Shown here piece after piece: positions 15,262 through 23,585 of a stretch of DNA of 27,463 bases. The number at the start of each line of letters is the position of its first letter. The first letter of the stretch is position 1. The DNA is taken from positions 1-27,463 of the forward strand of contig NZ_CALADU010000212.1 of the NCBI RefSeq assembly GCF_937890665.1, given 5' to 3'. Origin of the DNA: an uncultured Subdoligranulum sp. GTDB lineage: Bacteria > Bacillota_A > Clostridia > Oscillospirales > Ruminococcaceae. The notes under the pieces were generated by a model. The model was not told where the DNA came from. It saw only the letters and a program-made list of their open reading frames with translations, and ran no database searches. Made by a program: the position numbers and the translations under genes.

Positions 15262-17190
15262 TTATTCAGCTACCAAGATGGTGACGCTGCGGGGTTCCAG
15301 CTCCAATGCATCCCGGCAGAGCGGGCCGAAGGGCGTGGTGCCCGCATGGGTACCGTCACACAGGCGTCGCCATGTGCCCGACGGCAGCGACACCCACTGG
15401 CGGGTGCGTTCGGGGTTGTAGTACACCACCAACTGCCCCACCGGGTCATCCCCCTCTGTTTCGGGTACAAAGCCGATGAGCCATCCCGGCAGCGCCAGCA
15501 GGAAAGGTTCCGGTTCCCCGTCCGCCCCAGCCAGCCGGGGATAAGCCCGACGAATGGCCAACATGCCCCGGTAAAAGGCGGTCAGGGCGGCAAATTCCGG
15601 CCGGTGCGCCCGGCGCCAGTCCAACCGGTTGGTGGTCAGCGGCCCCTGATAACTGTTGTGGTCTCCGTACTTGGTGCGGCCAAACTCCTCCCCAGCCTGA
15701 AAGAAGGGCAAGCCCTGACAGGTCAGGCAGATACCTGCCGCCATCCGGTTCTGGGCCAGCAATTCTCCGTCGGCGGCATCATAGTCTGTCCGCCGCGCCA
15801 CCGCCGCCAGCTTATCCCAGAGGGTAAGGTTGTCGTGGGCCGACACATACTGCACCACCTGCGCAGCCTGCTTGGGCCGGAAGCCCCGGGCCCCGCTGCG
15901 CCAAGCCCCCACCGCGTGGAGTACATCGTACCCGCACTGGGGCGCCCCGTTTACATACCCTGCGTTGGCAGCGTCAAAGACGTTGCCCTTGACGGCGTCC
16001 CGGGTATCGTCGCAGAAAAAGCCGATTCGGTCACTGAGGGCATCCAGCGCCCGTTTGTCGCTGGGGCAGGCGCCGCCTTCCATATGGGTGCCGCCGCCCG
16101 TCCAAGGTTCGCCGTACAGTAAAATGTCCTGTCCGCCGGGCAGTGCATCCAGCGCCGCGCGGATGGCGTTCATGGTATCTACGTCCTCCAGTGCCATCAG
16201 GTCGAACCGGAACCCGTCGATGTGGTATTCCTTGGCCCAATAGAGCACCGAATCCACCAGATATTTGCGCACCATCGGCCGTTCACTGGCCAGATCGTCG
16301 CCGCAGCCCGACCCATTGGTTATATTGCCGTTGGGCCAGCGACGGTTCCAGTAGCCGGGCACGGTACGTTCCAACCAACTGTCGGTGTGGTAGGTGTGGT
16401 TGTAAACCACATCCATCACCACGCCCAGCCCAGCCCGGTGCAGCGCTTGGATCATGGCGCGGCATTCCCGTACCCGCACCGCCCCGTGGAAAGCATCGGT
16501 GGAAAAGGAGCCTTCCGGCACGTTGTAGTTCAGCGGATCGTACCCCCAGTTGTACCCGTCGGGGCGGGTCTCATCCACCGTGGCATAATCAAAGATCGGC
16601 TGTAGCTGCACGTGGGTGATGCCCAACTGTTTGAGGTAGTTTAAGCAGGTGGGGTGCTGCCCGTCACCGTCCAGCGTCGTGTCATCGGGCACAAAGCCCA
16701 GATAAGTGCCCCGCCATGCTTCGGGCACACCGCTGTGCTCGTCGGCAGAAAAGTCCGCCACGTGGACCTCCCAGACAGCCCGGGCATGGGCCGGAATGGT
16801 GGGGCGGCAGTCGCCATGCCAGCCCGCCGGTGCGGCAGAATCCAAGTCGAGGACCATGCCCCGCCGCCCATTAGCCCCCGCCGCCCGGGCATAGGGGTCC
16901 ACCACCGACGCACTATGGCCGTCGGCAAATTGCAGATGATACTGATAATAGACCCCATTGAGGTCCCCCGCCACCGTGACGGACCAGACCCCCTGCCCCA
17001 CAGCCGTCAGCGGGTGAACCCCCAACTTGGCTGCGTTCGGCTCGGCATCGGTGCCGGTGGCGAAAAGTTCCAATGCCACCGCCGTCGCGGTAGGCGCCCA
17101 GAGTTTAAAGGTCGTTTGGGTGCCGGACCAACTGGCCCCCAGATCGTTACCGCCATAATACGGCAGTTCGCAGGCTTGCTGCCAATTCAT
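15262..17190 (-). CDS. pulA: Type I pullulanase (GH13), cytosolic
   Basis: The 642-residue enzyme cuts alpha-1,6 branches in glycogen, pullulan or limit dextrins. An N-terminal beta-sandwich (CBM48-like, about 20-110) precedes the GH13 barrel. The YNWGYDP motif is the type I pullulanase mark. Catalytic residues are D330 (in DGFRFD), E361 (in YGEPW) and D453 (in SAHDN). There is no signal peptide, so it works inside the cell on imported or stored glucans. Start: ATG at 17190 with GGGGAGA upstream; the open frame continues back to 17268 but lacks a ribosome site there. It has its own promoter, divergent from the GntR operon. Confidence 0.93.
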   Translation of the reverse strand: MNWQQACELPYYGGNDLGASWSGTQTTFKLWAPTATAVALELFATGTDAEPNAAKLGVHPLTAVGQGVWSVTVAGDLNGVYYQYHLQFADGHSASVVDPYARAAGANGRRGMVLDLDSAAPAGWHGDCRPTIPAHARAVWEVHVADFSADEHSGVPEAWRGTYLGFVPDDTTLDGDGQHPTCLNYLKQLGITHVQLQPIFDYATVDETRPDGYNWGYDPLNYNVPEGSFSTDAFHGAVRVRECRAMIQALHRAGLGVVMDVVYNHTYHTDSWLERTVPGYWNRRWPNGNITNGSGCGDDLASERPMVRKYLVDSVLYWAKEYHIDGFRFDLMALEDVDTMNAIRAALDALPGGQDILLYGEPWTGGGTHMEGGACPSDKRALDALSDRIGFFCDDTRDAVKGNVFDAANAGYVNGAPQCGYDVLHAVGAWRSGARGFRPKQAAQVVQYVSAHDNLTLWDKLAAVARRTDYDAADGELLAQNRMAAGICLTCQGLPFFQAGEEFGRTKYGDHNSYQGPLTTNRLDWRRAHRPEFAALTAFYRGMLAIRRAYPRLAGADGEPEPFLLALPGWLIGFVPETEGDDPVGQLVVYYNPERTRQWVSLPSGTWRRLCDGTHAGTTPFGPLCRDALELEPRSVTILVAE

Positions 17191-17230
17191 GGTTGATCTC
17201 CCCTTTAAGAAAACACAAAAACATAAATTT

Positions 17231-17259
17231 ATTGTACCAGCCACCCGAAAAGTTTGCAA
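17231..17259 (-). promoter_or_regulatory. Promoter for the pullulanase gene
   Basis: On the minus strand TTGCAA (17259-17254), a 17-base spacer and TACAAT (17236-17231), 40 bases before the start codon. Confidence 0.75.
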
Positions 17260-17294
17260 GTGGCCCACCCCGGCCTGTTATTTTGCAGGAGGTA

Positions 17295-17323
17295 TTGACA
17301 AGGAAACGCCTAGGTGATATAGT
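17295..17323 (+). promoter_or_regulatory. Promoter for the GntR-ABC operon
   Basis: A perfect TTGACA (17295-17300), a 17-base spacer and TATAGT (17318-17323). Transcription should begin near 17330, which rules out upstream start codons for the regulator. Confidence 0.82.
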
Positions 17324-17356
17324 TGGTTACACAAGTAATGAACCAAACAACCAACT
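17321..17356. promoter_or_regulatory. Candidate GntR operator
   Basis: AGTTGGTT (17321-17328) is repeated inverted as AACCAA at 17341-17346 and as the full AACCAACT at 17349-17356. The left arm covers the end of the -10 box and the likely transcription start. Binding by the regulator encoded next would block its own operon. This is inferred from placement and symmetry. Confidence 0.55.
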
Positions 17357-17373
17357 TGAAAGGCGGTGAGCAT

Positions 17374-17748
17374 TTGCCCCCGGTATTGAACGACCACACC
17401 TCGATCTATTTACAGATCGCCAAGATGCTGGAGGATGGAATCCTGCGCGGCATTTATCCAGAGGAAACGCAGGTCCCCAGCACCAACGAACTGGCCCGCA
17501 CCTTGCAGATCAATCCGGCCACCGGCGCTAAGGGGTTGAACCTGTTGGTAGAGGAGGGCATCCTGTACAAGCGGCGAGGCATCGGCATGTTTGTAGCGGA
17601 AGGTGCCGTAGCCCGCATCCGCGCCAAGCGGCGGGATGAATTTTTGGAACAGTATGTGAAGCCGATGGTAGCCGAAGCCCGCAAGTTGGGGCTGACGGCC
17701 CAAGAACTGCAGGCGATGCTGGATGCCGCCTGCCCACAAGAGGAGTAA
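17374..17748 (+). CDS. GntR-family regulator, YtrA type
   Basis: The 124-residue protein has an N-terminal winged helix-turn-helix: IYLQIAKMLEDGILRG, then QVPSTNELARTLQINPATGAKGLNLLVEEGILYKRRGIGMFV. A short helical tail of about 40 residues follows, with no ligand domain. That is the YtrA subfamily, which usually controls an adjacent ABC transporter and is often tied to cell-envelope stress. The start is placed at TTG 17374, which has GGCGGTGA just upstream. The longer frame beginning at 17323 would start inside the -10 box. It is followed after 3 bases by the ABC ATPase gene. Confidence 0.88.
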   Translation: MPPVLNDHTSIYLQIAKMLEDGILRGIYPEETQVPSTNELARTLQINPATGAKGLNLLVEEGILYKRRGIGMFVAEGAVARIRAKRRDEFLEQYVKPMVAEARKLGLTAQELQAMLDAACPQEE

Positions 17749-17751
17749 ACC

Positions 17752-18639
17752 ATGGAAAGGAAATGTTTGCAGGCCACCGGCCTGTGTAAGACCTACGGCA
17801 AGACCCGGGCGCTGGATCATCTGGATCTGACGCTGGAACCCGGACATATCTATGGCTTGATTGGCCGCAACGGCGCGGGCAAGACCACCCTGCTGTCCGC
17901 CCTGACCGCCCAGCTTCCCATCGACGAAGGGCAGGTCACCTACGGCGGCGAACCGGTATGGGAGAATGAGAATGCCTTGGCGGACCTGTGCTTCAGCCGG
18001 GAGCTGTCCGGCAAACTGGGCACCAATGCCAACACCCTGCGGGTCCGAGAGTACCTCAAGGCCGGGCAGTTGTTTTATCCCCACTGGGATGACGACTATG
18101 CCCACCGGCTGATTCAGCAGTTTGGGTTGGACGAAAAAAAGCGGATCGGCGCACTGTCCAAAGGCATGATGAGCGCCGTGACCATCGTGCTGGCGCTGGC
18201 CAGCCGAGCCCCCATCACGATGATGGATGAGCCGGTCGCCGGGCTGGACATCGTGGCGCGGGAGGACTTTTACCGGCTGTTGTTGGAAGACTACACCGCC
18301 ACCGGACGCACCTTTGTGATCTCCACCCACATTTTGGAGGAGGCCGCCACCGTGTTTGAACGGGTGCTGATCCTAAAAGAGGGACGGCTGATCGAGGACT
18401 GCGAGACCGACGAATTGCTGAGCCAATTCTGTGCGGTGACCGGCCGGGACGACGTGGTGGACGCCGCCTGTGCCGACTGCGAAGTGCTGCGCACCGAAAC
18501 CTTAGGACGCCAAAAAAGCTGCACCGTGCGGGCCTCGGCACAGACCATCGCCGCCAAAGGGCTGGACGTGGACTGCACGGCCCTGCCGCTGCAAAAGGTC
18601 TTTGTGGCGCTCTGCGGCCATGAACAGGAGGGATGCTGA
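17752..18639 (+). CDS. ABC transporter ATP-binding protein
   Basis: The 295-residue protein is a single ABC ATPase domain (about 5-215) with a tail of about 80 residues. Walker A is GRNGAGKTT at 38-46 and Walker B ends in D159-E160 (MMDEP). The D-loop AGLD and the switch histidine in STHILEEA are present. The signature is LSKGM (135-139) instead of LSGGQ, a common variant in this export-type group. It should power the two membrane proteins encoded next. Start: ATG at 17752 with AGAGGAG upstream. The substrate cannot be told; a YtrA-type regulator beside it suggests envelope-active compounds. Confidence 0.92.
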   Translation: MERKCLQATGLCKTYGKTRALDHLDLTLEPGHIYGLIGRNGAGKTTLLSALTAQLPIDEGQVTYGGEPVWENENALADLCFSRELSGKLGTNANTLRVREYLKAGQLFYPHWDDDYAHRLIQQFGLDEKKRIGALSKGMMSAVTIVLALASRAPITMMDEPVAGLDIVAREDFYRLLLEDYTATGRTFVISTHILEEAATVFERVLILKEGRLIEDCETDELLSQFCAVTGRDDVVDAACADCEVLRTETLGRQKSCTVRASAQTIAAKGLDVDCTALPLQKVFVALCGHEQEGC

Positions 18640-19278
18640 ATGGCAAAAGCCCTGTGGTTTCTGCTCAAACCGGCACTGGTCATGATCGGAAGTCTGACGT
18701 TGCTGTATCCGGTACTGCTTCTGCTGTGCCGCCTAACCAACAACATAGGACTATTCTTCTCCTACGTGCAGGGATTCTTTGTGCTGTATGACGTCATCCT
18801 TGGCATCTGTGCGGCACAGGCCATCAGCGGGTATGCCCCGCTGGCCCTGAGCTTCGGGGTGACCCGGCGTTCTCTGCGCGGTGCCGTAGCCGCCTTCTGG
18901 GTGGTGCTGCCCCTGCTCTGCATGGTGCTGGATTACCTTTGCAACTCGGTATCAGCCCGTCTGTTCCAAACGAGCGTGAATGAGGTGTTCCGTAATCTGC
19001 TCTTGTATCCCATGCAGGGGTTGGGGCTCAAGCTTCTGCTGTGTGCCTCCATGCTGTGGCTGGGCACCCTGAACCTGTCGATGCTGCCCCTCTGGAAACG
19101 GGTGCTGGCCATCCTGCTGCTCTGTGTGGTCTATCTGCAAATCGCGGTTTTTATGCTGCTGGGCACATTTTTGCCCTATGCACTGAATCTGCACAGTCTG
19201 GCGTTGGGTCTGCTGAGCCTGCCCTTTATGGCCATCGCCCTGCACCAAATGAAAACACTGGCGATCGCCCAAGCGTAA
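18640..19278 (+). CDS. ABC transporter membrane subunit (first)
   Basis: The 212-residue protein has about six membrane helices and almost no soluble domains. Its ATG directly abuts the stop codon of the ATPase gene, and GGAGGG sits upstream, so the two are translated together. A cytosolic stretch with FGVTRRSLRGAV between helices 2 and 3 fits the coupling loop of ABC-2-like permeases; this pattern is common in Firmicutes two-subunit exporters. No sequence family was recognised with certainty, so the role rests on position and topology. Confidence 0.75.
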   Translation: MAKALWFLLKPALVMIGSLTLLYPVLLLLCRLTNNIGLFFSYVQGFFVLYDVILGICAAQAISGYAPLALSFGVTRRSLRGAVAAFWVVLPLLCMVLDYLCNSVSARLFQTSVNEVFRNLLLYPMQGLGLKLLLCASMLWLGTLNLSMLPLWKRVLAILLLCVVYLQIAVFMLLGTFLPYALNLHSLALGLLSLPFMAIALHQMKTLAIAQA

Positions 19279-19291
19279 AGGAGGGATTGGT

Positions 19292-19954
19292 ATGACTCGA
19301 ACCATCCGCGCGGTATTGCGTTATACCCAAAGTGACCTAAAATGGGCGGTGCTGCTCATCGTCCTGTTGGGTCTGCTGGGGGAAGGCATAGCCGCCATCG
19401 CCGTACTGTCCGGGGAACCGGAAATTGCCCCTCAGATCCTGCTGGCTATGATCTTGGCGTTGTCTTGTCTGGTCACGCTGATTTTTATGGCGGTCTACCT
19501 GAGCACCCAGTTTATGGTGTTTCTCAGCTTTTCCACCACCCGCCGGGGGCTGACGCTGGGCTTATTACTCCATGGGCTGCGCATAAGCGGCTTGCAGGTA
19601 GCGCTGACCTTTCTTTGGGGGACGGTGGACGCGCTGGCCCGCCGGGCCTTTCTGGGGGAAGCCGCACTGCCTTGGCAGTGGATTCCTTGGCCGGTCTGGC
19701 CCCTTGTGCTGGCGGGACCGGTGTGGGTGAGCCTTGTGGTGGGCGCCGTCTTTCAGCGGTTTGGTGCCCGTGGCGTGGGCGTTCTCTACCTGCTGTTCAT
19801 CCTGAGCACCACCACCATCAACCAATGGCTGCACCCTGTGATCGCCTTCTTCCCTACCGCCCTCTGGCTGCCCTTGCTGGCGGCGGCGGTCTTGCTCTGG
19901 GTGACGCTTACCTGCCTGAGTGTGCGCTGGATGCAGCGCGCCACCATCCGGTAA
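19292..19954 (+). CDS. ABC transporter membrane subunit (second)
   Basis: The 220-residue protein has six membrane helices. The loop FSTTRRGLTLGLLLHG near residue 80 parallels FGVTRRSLRGAV in the previous gene, so the two look like diverged halves of a permease pair. Start: ATG at 19292 with AAAGGAGGG nine bases upstream and 13 bases after the previous stop. It is the last gene of the operon and is followed by a strong terminator. Confidence 0.75.
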   Translation: MTRTIRAVLRYTQSDLKWAVLLIVLLGLLGEGIAAIAVLSGEPEIAPQILLAMILALSCLVTLIFMAVYLSTQFMVFLSFSTTRRGLTLGLLLHGLRISGLQVALTFLWGTVDALARRAFLGEAALPWQWIPWPVWPLVLAGPVWVSLVVGAVFQRFGARGVGVLYLLFILSTTTINQWLHPVIAFFPTALWLPLLAAAVLLWVTLTCLSVRWMQRATIR

Positions 19955-19981
19955 CCGCCTGCCCCCTATACTATGTCTACG

Positions 19982-20021
19982 AAAAAACGCCTGTGCAGCA
20001 TGGCTGCTGCACAGGCGTTTT
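19982..20021. terminator. Strong bidirectional terminator
   Basis: Six A, CGCCTGTGCAGC (19988-19999), loop ATGGCT, GCTGCACAGGCG (20006-20017) and four T. It separates the ABC operon from the yggS gene, which converge. Confidence 0.92.
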
Positions 20022-20030
20022 GCTGTTTCT

Positions 20031-20753
20031 TTAGGTTTTGCTGTAATCCCGGGCGCCGTAGATGGCGGTGCCCACCCGGACGATGGTGGCCCCTTCCTCG
20101 ATGGCCATGGCATAGTCATGGCTCATCCCCATCGAGAGGATGTCCATCTGGGCATTCTCATACCCGCGGGCAGCCGCTGCGGCCAGCAGTTCCCGCATTT
20201 GGGCAAAAAAGCGGCGGGTCTGGTCGTCGTCCGCGTCGGCGGGCGGAATGGCCATCAGGCCGCGGACTTGCAAATGAGCCTTGGCGGCAGCGGCCTCCAG
20301 CAGCGGCCAGAGGTCATTGGGACCCACGCCGCTCTTGCTCTCCTCGGCGCCGATGTTGATCTCGATGAGGATCTGCTGGGTCAGTCCCAGTCGCTCGGCA
20401 GCCGTGTCGATCTTGTCCAGCAGGCGGGTGCTGTCCACACTTTGGATCAGCGCCGCACGCCCTACCACCTTATTGACCTTGTTGGTCTGCAAATGGCCGA
20501 TAAAATGTCCCGGTTTGCCGTGGTAGGCTCCGGCATCGGTCTTTTCCACCAGTTCCTGCACGTGGTTTTCGCCAAACAAATCGATGGCCAGGTCGGCGCT
20601 GTAACGCACCTCCTCCACCGTGCGGGTTTTGCAGGCGGCGCAAAGGCTCACATCCGCCGGGTCACGCCCAGCACGGCGGGCTGCTGCCTCCATCGTTTCC
20701 CGGATGCGGGCCACGGCTTCCGCCATCTGCTGCTGTTGTGCTTCGGGGATCAT
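20031..20753 (-). CDS. yggS: YggS/PLPBP family pyridoxal phosphate homeostasis protein
   Basis: The 240-residue protein is a TIM-barrel PLP-binding protein without known enzyme activity; it helps balance free PLP and related amino acids. The PLP lysine is K42 in CAACKTR. Family motifs GENHVQEL, HFIGHLQTNK, IEINIGAEESKSG and LSMGMSHDY near the phosphate site are all present. Start: ATG at 20753, overlapping the stop of the upstream UPF0340 gene by four bases (ATGA), so translation is probably coupled. It often sits beside sepF or ylm genes in Firmicutes; here it does not. Confidence 0.95.
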   Translation of the reverse strand: MIPEAQQQQMAEAVARIRETMEAAARRAGRDPADVSLCAACKTRTVEEVRYSADLAIDLFGENHVQELVEKTDAGAYHGKPGHFIGHLQTNKVNKVVGRAALIQSVDSTRLLDKIDTAAERLGLTQQILIEINIGAEESKSGVGPNDLWPLLEAAAAKAHLQVRGLMAIPPADADDDQTRRFFAQMRELLAAAAARGYENAQMDILSMGMSHDYAMAIEEGATIVRVGTAIYGARDYSKT

Positions 20754-21307
20754 CGCACTTCCTCCTCACTGTAAACGGCCCGTGCCCCGCCGATGAAGGG
20801 CGGTCGGGTGCGGGCACAGAGCAGGATCGCCTGCCCGATATGGTCCAAACTCAGCCGCACCGGCACCGCCACCCGGCGCAGATGCATACCAATGAGGGTG
20901 CCGCCGATGTCCATGCCCGCCGCAGCGCGCACTTCCTCCACCAAAACGGGATCCTGAAAGGTACGCCAGCAGTTAGTGGCCCAACTGCCCCCCGCATGGG
21001 GCTGGGGAACGGCCGCCACGATCTGGTAGCCGTATGCCCGGGCTGCCGCCCGTTCCAGCACGATGGCACGGTTCAGATGCTCACAGCACTGGGCAGCCAG
21101 ATAGATGCCTTGTTCCTGCAGCGGCGGCAGCACCCCTGCCAACACAGCGGCAGCGGCTTCCATGCTGGAGTGATGGCCGATCCGCCCACCGGTGATCTCG
21201 CTGCTGGAGCAGCCCACCACAAAGATATCCCCCGTTTCCAGATGCGCAGCCTCCAGCAGTTCCTCGGTGGCTTGGCGCGCCTGCGCAGTCAATTCGGATA
21301 GTTCCAT
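20750..21307 (-). CDS. UPF0340 (TIGR01440, YwlG-like) protein
   Basis: The 185-residue protein matches the UPF0340/YwlG family of unknown function. Signs are FVVGCSSSEITGGRIGHHSS near the N-terminus, QCCEHLNRA in the middle and the C-terminal IGGTLIGMHLRRVAVPVR followed by a PFIGGARA segment. It looks like a small cytosolic enzyme fold, but no reaction is established. The start is placed at ATG 21307, eight bases after AGGAGG; a GTG one codon earlier (21310) is also possible. Only 15-18 bases separate it from the GH28 gene, so it belongs to that transcript. Confidence 0.9.
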   Translation of the reverse strand: MELSELTAQARQATEELLEAAHLETGDIFVVGCSSSEITGGRIGHHSSMEAAAAVLAGVLPPLQEQGIYLAAQCCEHLNRAIVLERAAARAYGYQIVAAVPQPHAGGSWATNCWRTFQDPVLVEEVRAAAGMDIGGTLIGMHLRRVAVPVRLSLDHIGQAILLCARTRPPFIGGARAVYSEEEVR

Positions 21308-21325
21308 CACAATACCCTCCTTACA

Positions 21326-22837
21326 TTATGCACGGTTTTCTTCCTGCGGCGGCAGGCAGGTCACCCCCCGCAGCGTCACATCGCAACAATATTGCAGCGG
21401 CAGACGAGGCGCCTTGGCCGTGATGGTCAGCCCGTCAAAGTTGACATCCCGCAGAGCGTAGGCAGGTCCCTCGAATCCGGCCAGTTCTACCGGGGACACA
21501 TCTTTCCATTCCTGCTTGCGGTTCAGGACCCGTCCCGTCAGGGTCAGCCCTGCAAAGGTAAAATGCTCGAACACCGGCGGTGTTTCGGCCGGGTCGCCGT
21601 CATCATTATAGGGTACCGCGTGGACCAGCACCCGGGGCGCCTTGCAGTCCCGCACCGTGACCCCCCGCACATAGCCGCCCCGCTTGGGCGTGCCTTTGAT
21701 CTCGATGCCCGAGAAAGACCGCTCCAAATCGCAGTCCCAGATTTGGACATCCTCCACACCGCCCGACATCTCGCTGCCGATGCTGATACCATGCCCCGCC
21801 GTGCTGTGACAGTCAAAGACATAGATATGGGCACTGGGCCGCCCGATGGCGTTGCCCTCCGGGTTCTTACCGCTCTTGATGGACACTGCATCGTCGGCGG
21901 TGGCAAACTCGGCGGCAAACAGCGTACAGTTGGTGCTGGAATCGGGGTTCCAGCCGTCGCCGTTCCAGACGCCTTCGGTACGGAAGGTGCAGTGGTCGGT
22001 GACGATGGTATCGCTGTAAATCATATGCATCGTCCACGAAGCGCTGTCCCGCAGGGTCAGACCGCTGATCCAGACGTTCTGGCAGTTGCTCAGGTTGAGC
22101 AGCCGCGGCCGCACCCGACCGGGAATCGTGTCCTCGTTCTCACAGCTCGCCACCAGTTCGGGATTTTCGGCCAGATAGTCTTTCAGGTGCTCCCGCTCAT
22201 CGGCAATGATGGCCTCGGCCAGCGCTTTGCCGCCGCTGGCAATCGTGCCTTTGCCGCGGATGACTACGTTCACGCAGTTGTAGCCGTCGTCATGGTCCAT
22301 CTTGCCCAGATTCAGCAAGCTGGAATAGCAGCGCATCTCGATGCCCTCGAACCGGCTGGGGATGCGGGGCTGGTAGTCCACGATCTGGTCGGTACCTTGC
22401 AGTACAGCGCCCTCTTCCAGATAGAGCTCCATATCGCTGTGCAGCCGCAGCGCCCCTGTCAGGTAGGTGCCCGCCGGCAGATAGACGGCATCCCCGGGGC
22501 CGCAGGCATCGATGGCCCGCTGCAGCGCGGCGGTATTTTTCGTCACACCATCCCCCTTGGCCCAGTAGGGCGCTTCGGTGACGTTGATGCGGTTCTTTTC
22601 GGCGCCGGTGCGCAGCAGGCAGGCACCCACCGGCTGGTTTTCAAACACCACATCCACCCGGTATTCGGTCTGGGGTTCCAGCCCCTGCAATGTATAATGG
22701 GTACGCGCGGCGGTACCCACCGGCTCATTGTTCAGATAGACGGTATATTCGGCCTGCGCGCCGGCGGCGGCAGGCTTATCCCAGTAGAGCACGGCATGAT
22801 GAGCCGTGGTACGGGCAAACAGATGATTTTCAAACAT
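21326..22837 (-). CDS. Glycoside hydrolase family 28 (polygalacturonase-like), intracellular
   Basis: The 503-residue protein has an N-terminal fibronectin-III-like domain (about 8-85) and a right-handed beta-helix from about residue 95. GH28 catalytic residues are in place: D299 in NPDSS, D315-D316 in ADDAV, H349 in GHG, and the IK of GIEIKG. The family hydrolyses alpha-galacturonide or related bonds in pectin. The domain order fits exo-acting members. There is no signal peptide, so imported oligogalacturonides are the likely substrate. Start: ATG at 22837 with AGAGGA upstream; the frame runs back to 22921 without a ribosome site. It heads a transcript with UPF0340 and yggS. Confidence 0.9.
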   Translation of the reverse strand: MFENHLFARTTAHHAVLYWDKPAAAGAQAEYTVYLNNEPVGTAARTHYTLQGLEPQTEYRVDVVFENQPVGACLLRTGAEKNRINVTEAPYWAKGDGVTKNTAALQRAIDACGPGDAVYLPAGTYLTGALRLHSDMELYLEEGAVLQGTDQIVDYQPRIPSRFEGIEMRCYSSLLNLGKMDHDDGYNCVNVVIRGKGTIASGGKALAEAIIADEREHLKDYLAENPELVASCENEDTIPGRVRPRLLNLSNCQNVWISGLTLRDSASWTMHMIYSDTIVTDHCTFRTEGVWNGDGWNPDSSTNCTLFAAEFATADDAVSIKSGKNPEGNAIGRPSAHIYVFDCHSTAGHGISIGSEMSGGVEDVQIWDCDLERSFSGIEIKGTPKRGGYVRGVTVRDCKAPRVLVHAVPYNDDGDPAETPPVFEHFTFAGLTLTGRVLNRKQEWKDVSPVELAGFEGPAYALRDVNFDGLTITAKAPRLPLQYCCDVTLRGVTCLPPQEENRA

Positions 22838-22885
22838 GTTTACAGTCCTCTTTGCTGTGATGGGGGTCTGTTTCGGTCCACCCCT

Positions 22886-22914
22886 ATTGTAACACACAAT
22901 GCCCTGAGCGGAAA
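22886..22914 (-). promoter_or_regulatory. Promoter for the GH28-UPF0340-yggS transcript
   Basis: On the minus strand TTTCCG (22914-22909), a 17-base spacer and TACAAT (22891-22886), 48 bases before the GH28 start. The -10 box is good and the -35 box is weak. Confidence 0.55.
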
Positions 22915-22948
22915 GACGCAAAAATCGCCAACATTTGTAAAAGAAGGT

Positions 22949-23521
22949 TCACGGGTTTTGGCAGGGTGGCGTCTGCAGAAAGCATCCCTCCTCGTGGCTC
23001 CACAGTACCCCCACCGCCTGCAGATAGGCGTATACAATGGTGGAACCCACAAATTTCATTCCTCGTTTTTGCAGGTCGGCCGAGATTGCATCGGAAAGGG
23101 GCGAGGTCGTTTTATCCCGCTCGCAGAAGGTCTTGCCATCGGTCCAGTGCCAAAGGTAACGGTCAAAACTGCCCCGCTCCTGCCGGATGGCGGCAAAAAC
23201 CTTGGCGTTGCCCACCGCTGCGGCAATTTTGCGCCGGTTGCGGATGATGCCTGCATCCTGCGCCAGCGCCGCACATTTGGCCTCATCGTAGGCAGCCACC
23301 TTTTGCCAGTCAAAGCCATCGAAAGCGCGGCGGAAAGCGTCCCGTTTGTTGAGCACGCATTCCCACGACAGACCGGCTTGAAAGCCTTCCAGAATCAGCA
23401 TCTCAAAGAGCATCCGGTCCTCGTGAACCGGTACACCCCATTCGCAGTCGTGGTAGTGCAGGTAACGGGGATTGTCCGGGTTGGCCCACCGGCAGCGGGG
23501 ACGGCCATCTTTCCATTCCAT
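22949..23521 (-). CDS. tag: DNA-3-methyladenine glycosylase I
   Basis: The 190-residue enzyme removes 3-methyladenine from DNA in base-excision repair. The N-terminal RCRWA, YHDCEWGVPVHED and LILEGFQAGLSW segments and the late KFVGSTIVYAYLQAVGV with a histidine after it are the Tag family pattern, including the Cys/His residues that hold zinc. Start: ATG at 23521 with AAGGAGG seven bases upstream. The gene lies 64 bases after a nucleoid-associated protein gene, with a strong terminator in between and no clear promoter of its own. Confidence 0.95.
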   Translation of the reverse strand: MEWKDGRPRCRWANPDNPRYLHYHDCEWGVPVHEDRMLFEMLILEGFQAGLSWECVLNKRDAFRRAFDGFDWQKVAAYDEAKCAALAQDAGIIRNRRKIAAAVGNAKVFAAIRQERGSFDRYLWHWTDGKTFCERDKTTSPLSDAISADLQKRGMKFVGSTIVYAYLQAVGVLWSHEEGCFLQTPPCQNP

Positions 23522-23542
23522 AGGCGACCTCCTTGTTGTGGC

Positions 23543-23576
23543 AAAAACCGCCCGACCCGCAAAAGCGGGCGGGCGG
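23543..23576 (-). terminator. Strong terminator before tag
   Basis: CCGCCCG (23548-23554) and CCCGC (23556-23560) pair with GCGGG (23565-23569) and CGGGCGG (23570-23576), one base bulged, loop of four. On the minus strand five T follow (23547-23543). It ends the nucleoid-protein transcript. Confidence 0.85.
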
Positions 23577-23585
23577 CAGCATGTC

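Noticed and set aside
17323..17373. A longer N-terminus for the GntR regulator starting at TTG 17323 or ATG 17338
   Set aside because: 17323 lies inside the -10 box and 17338 has no ribosome site; TTG 17374 has a good one and fits the family's usual start.
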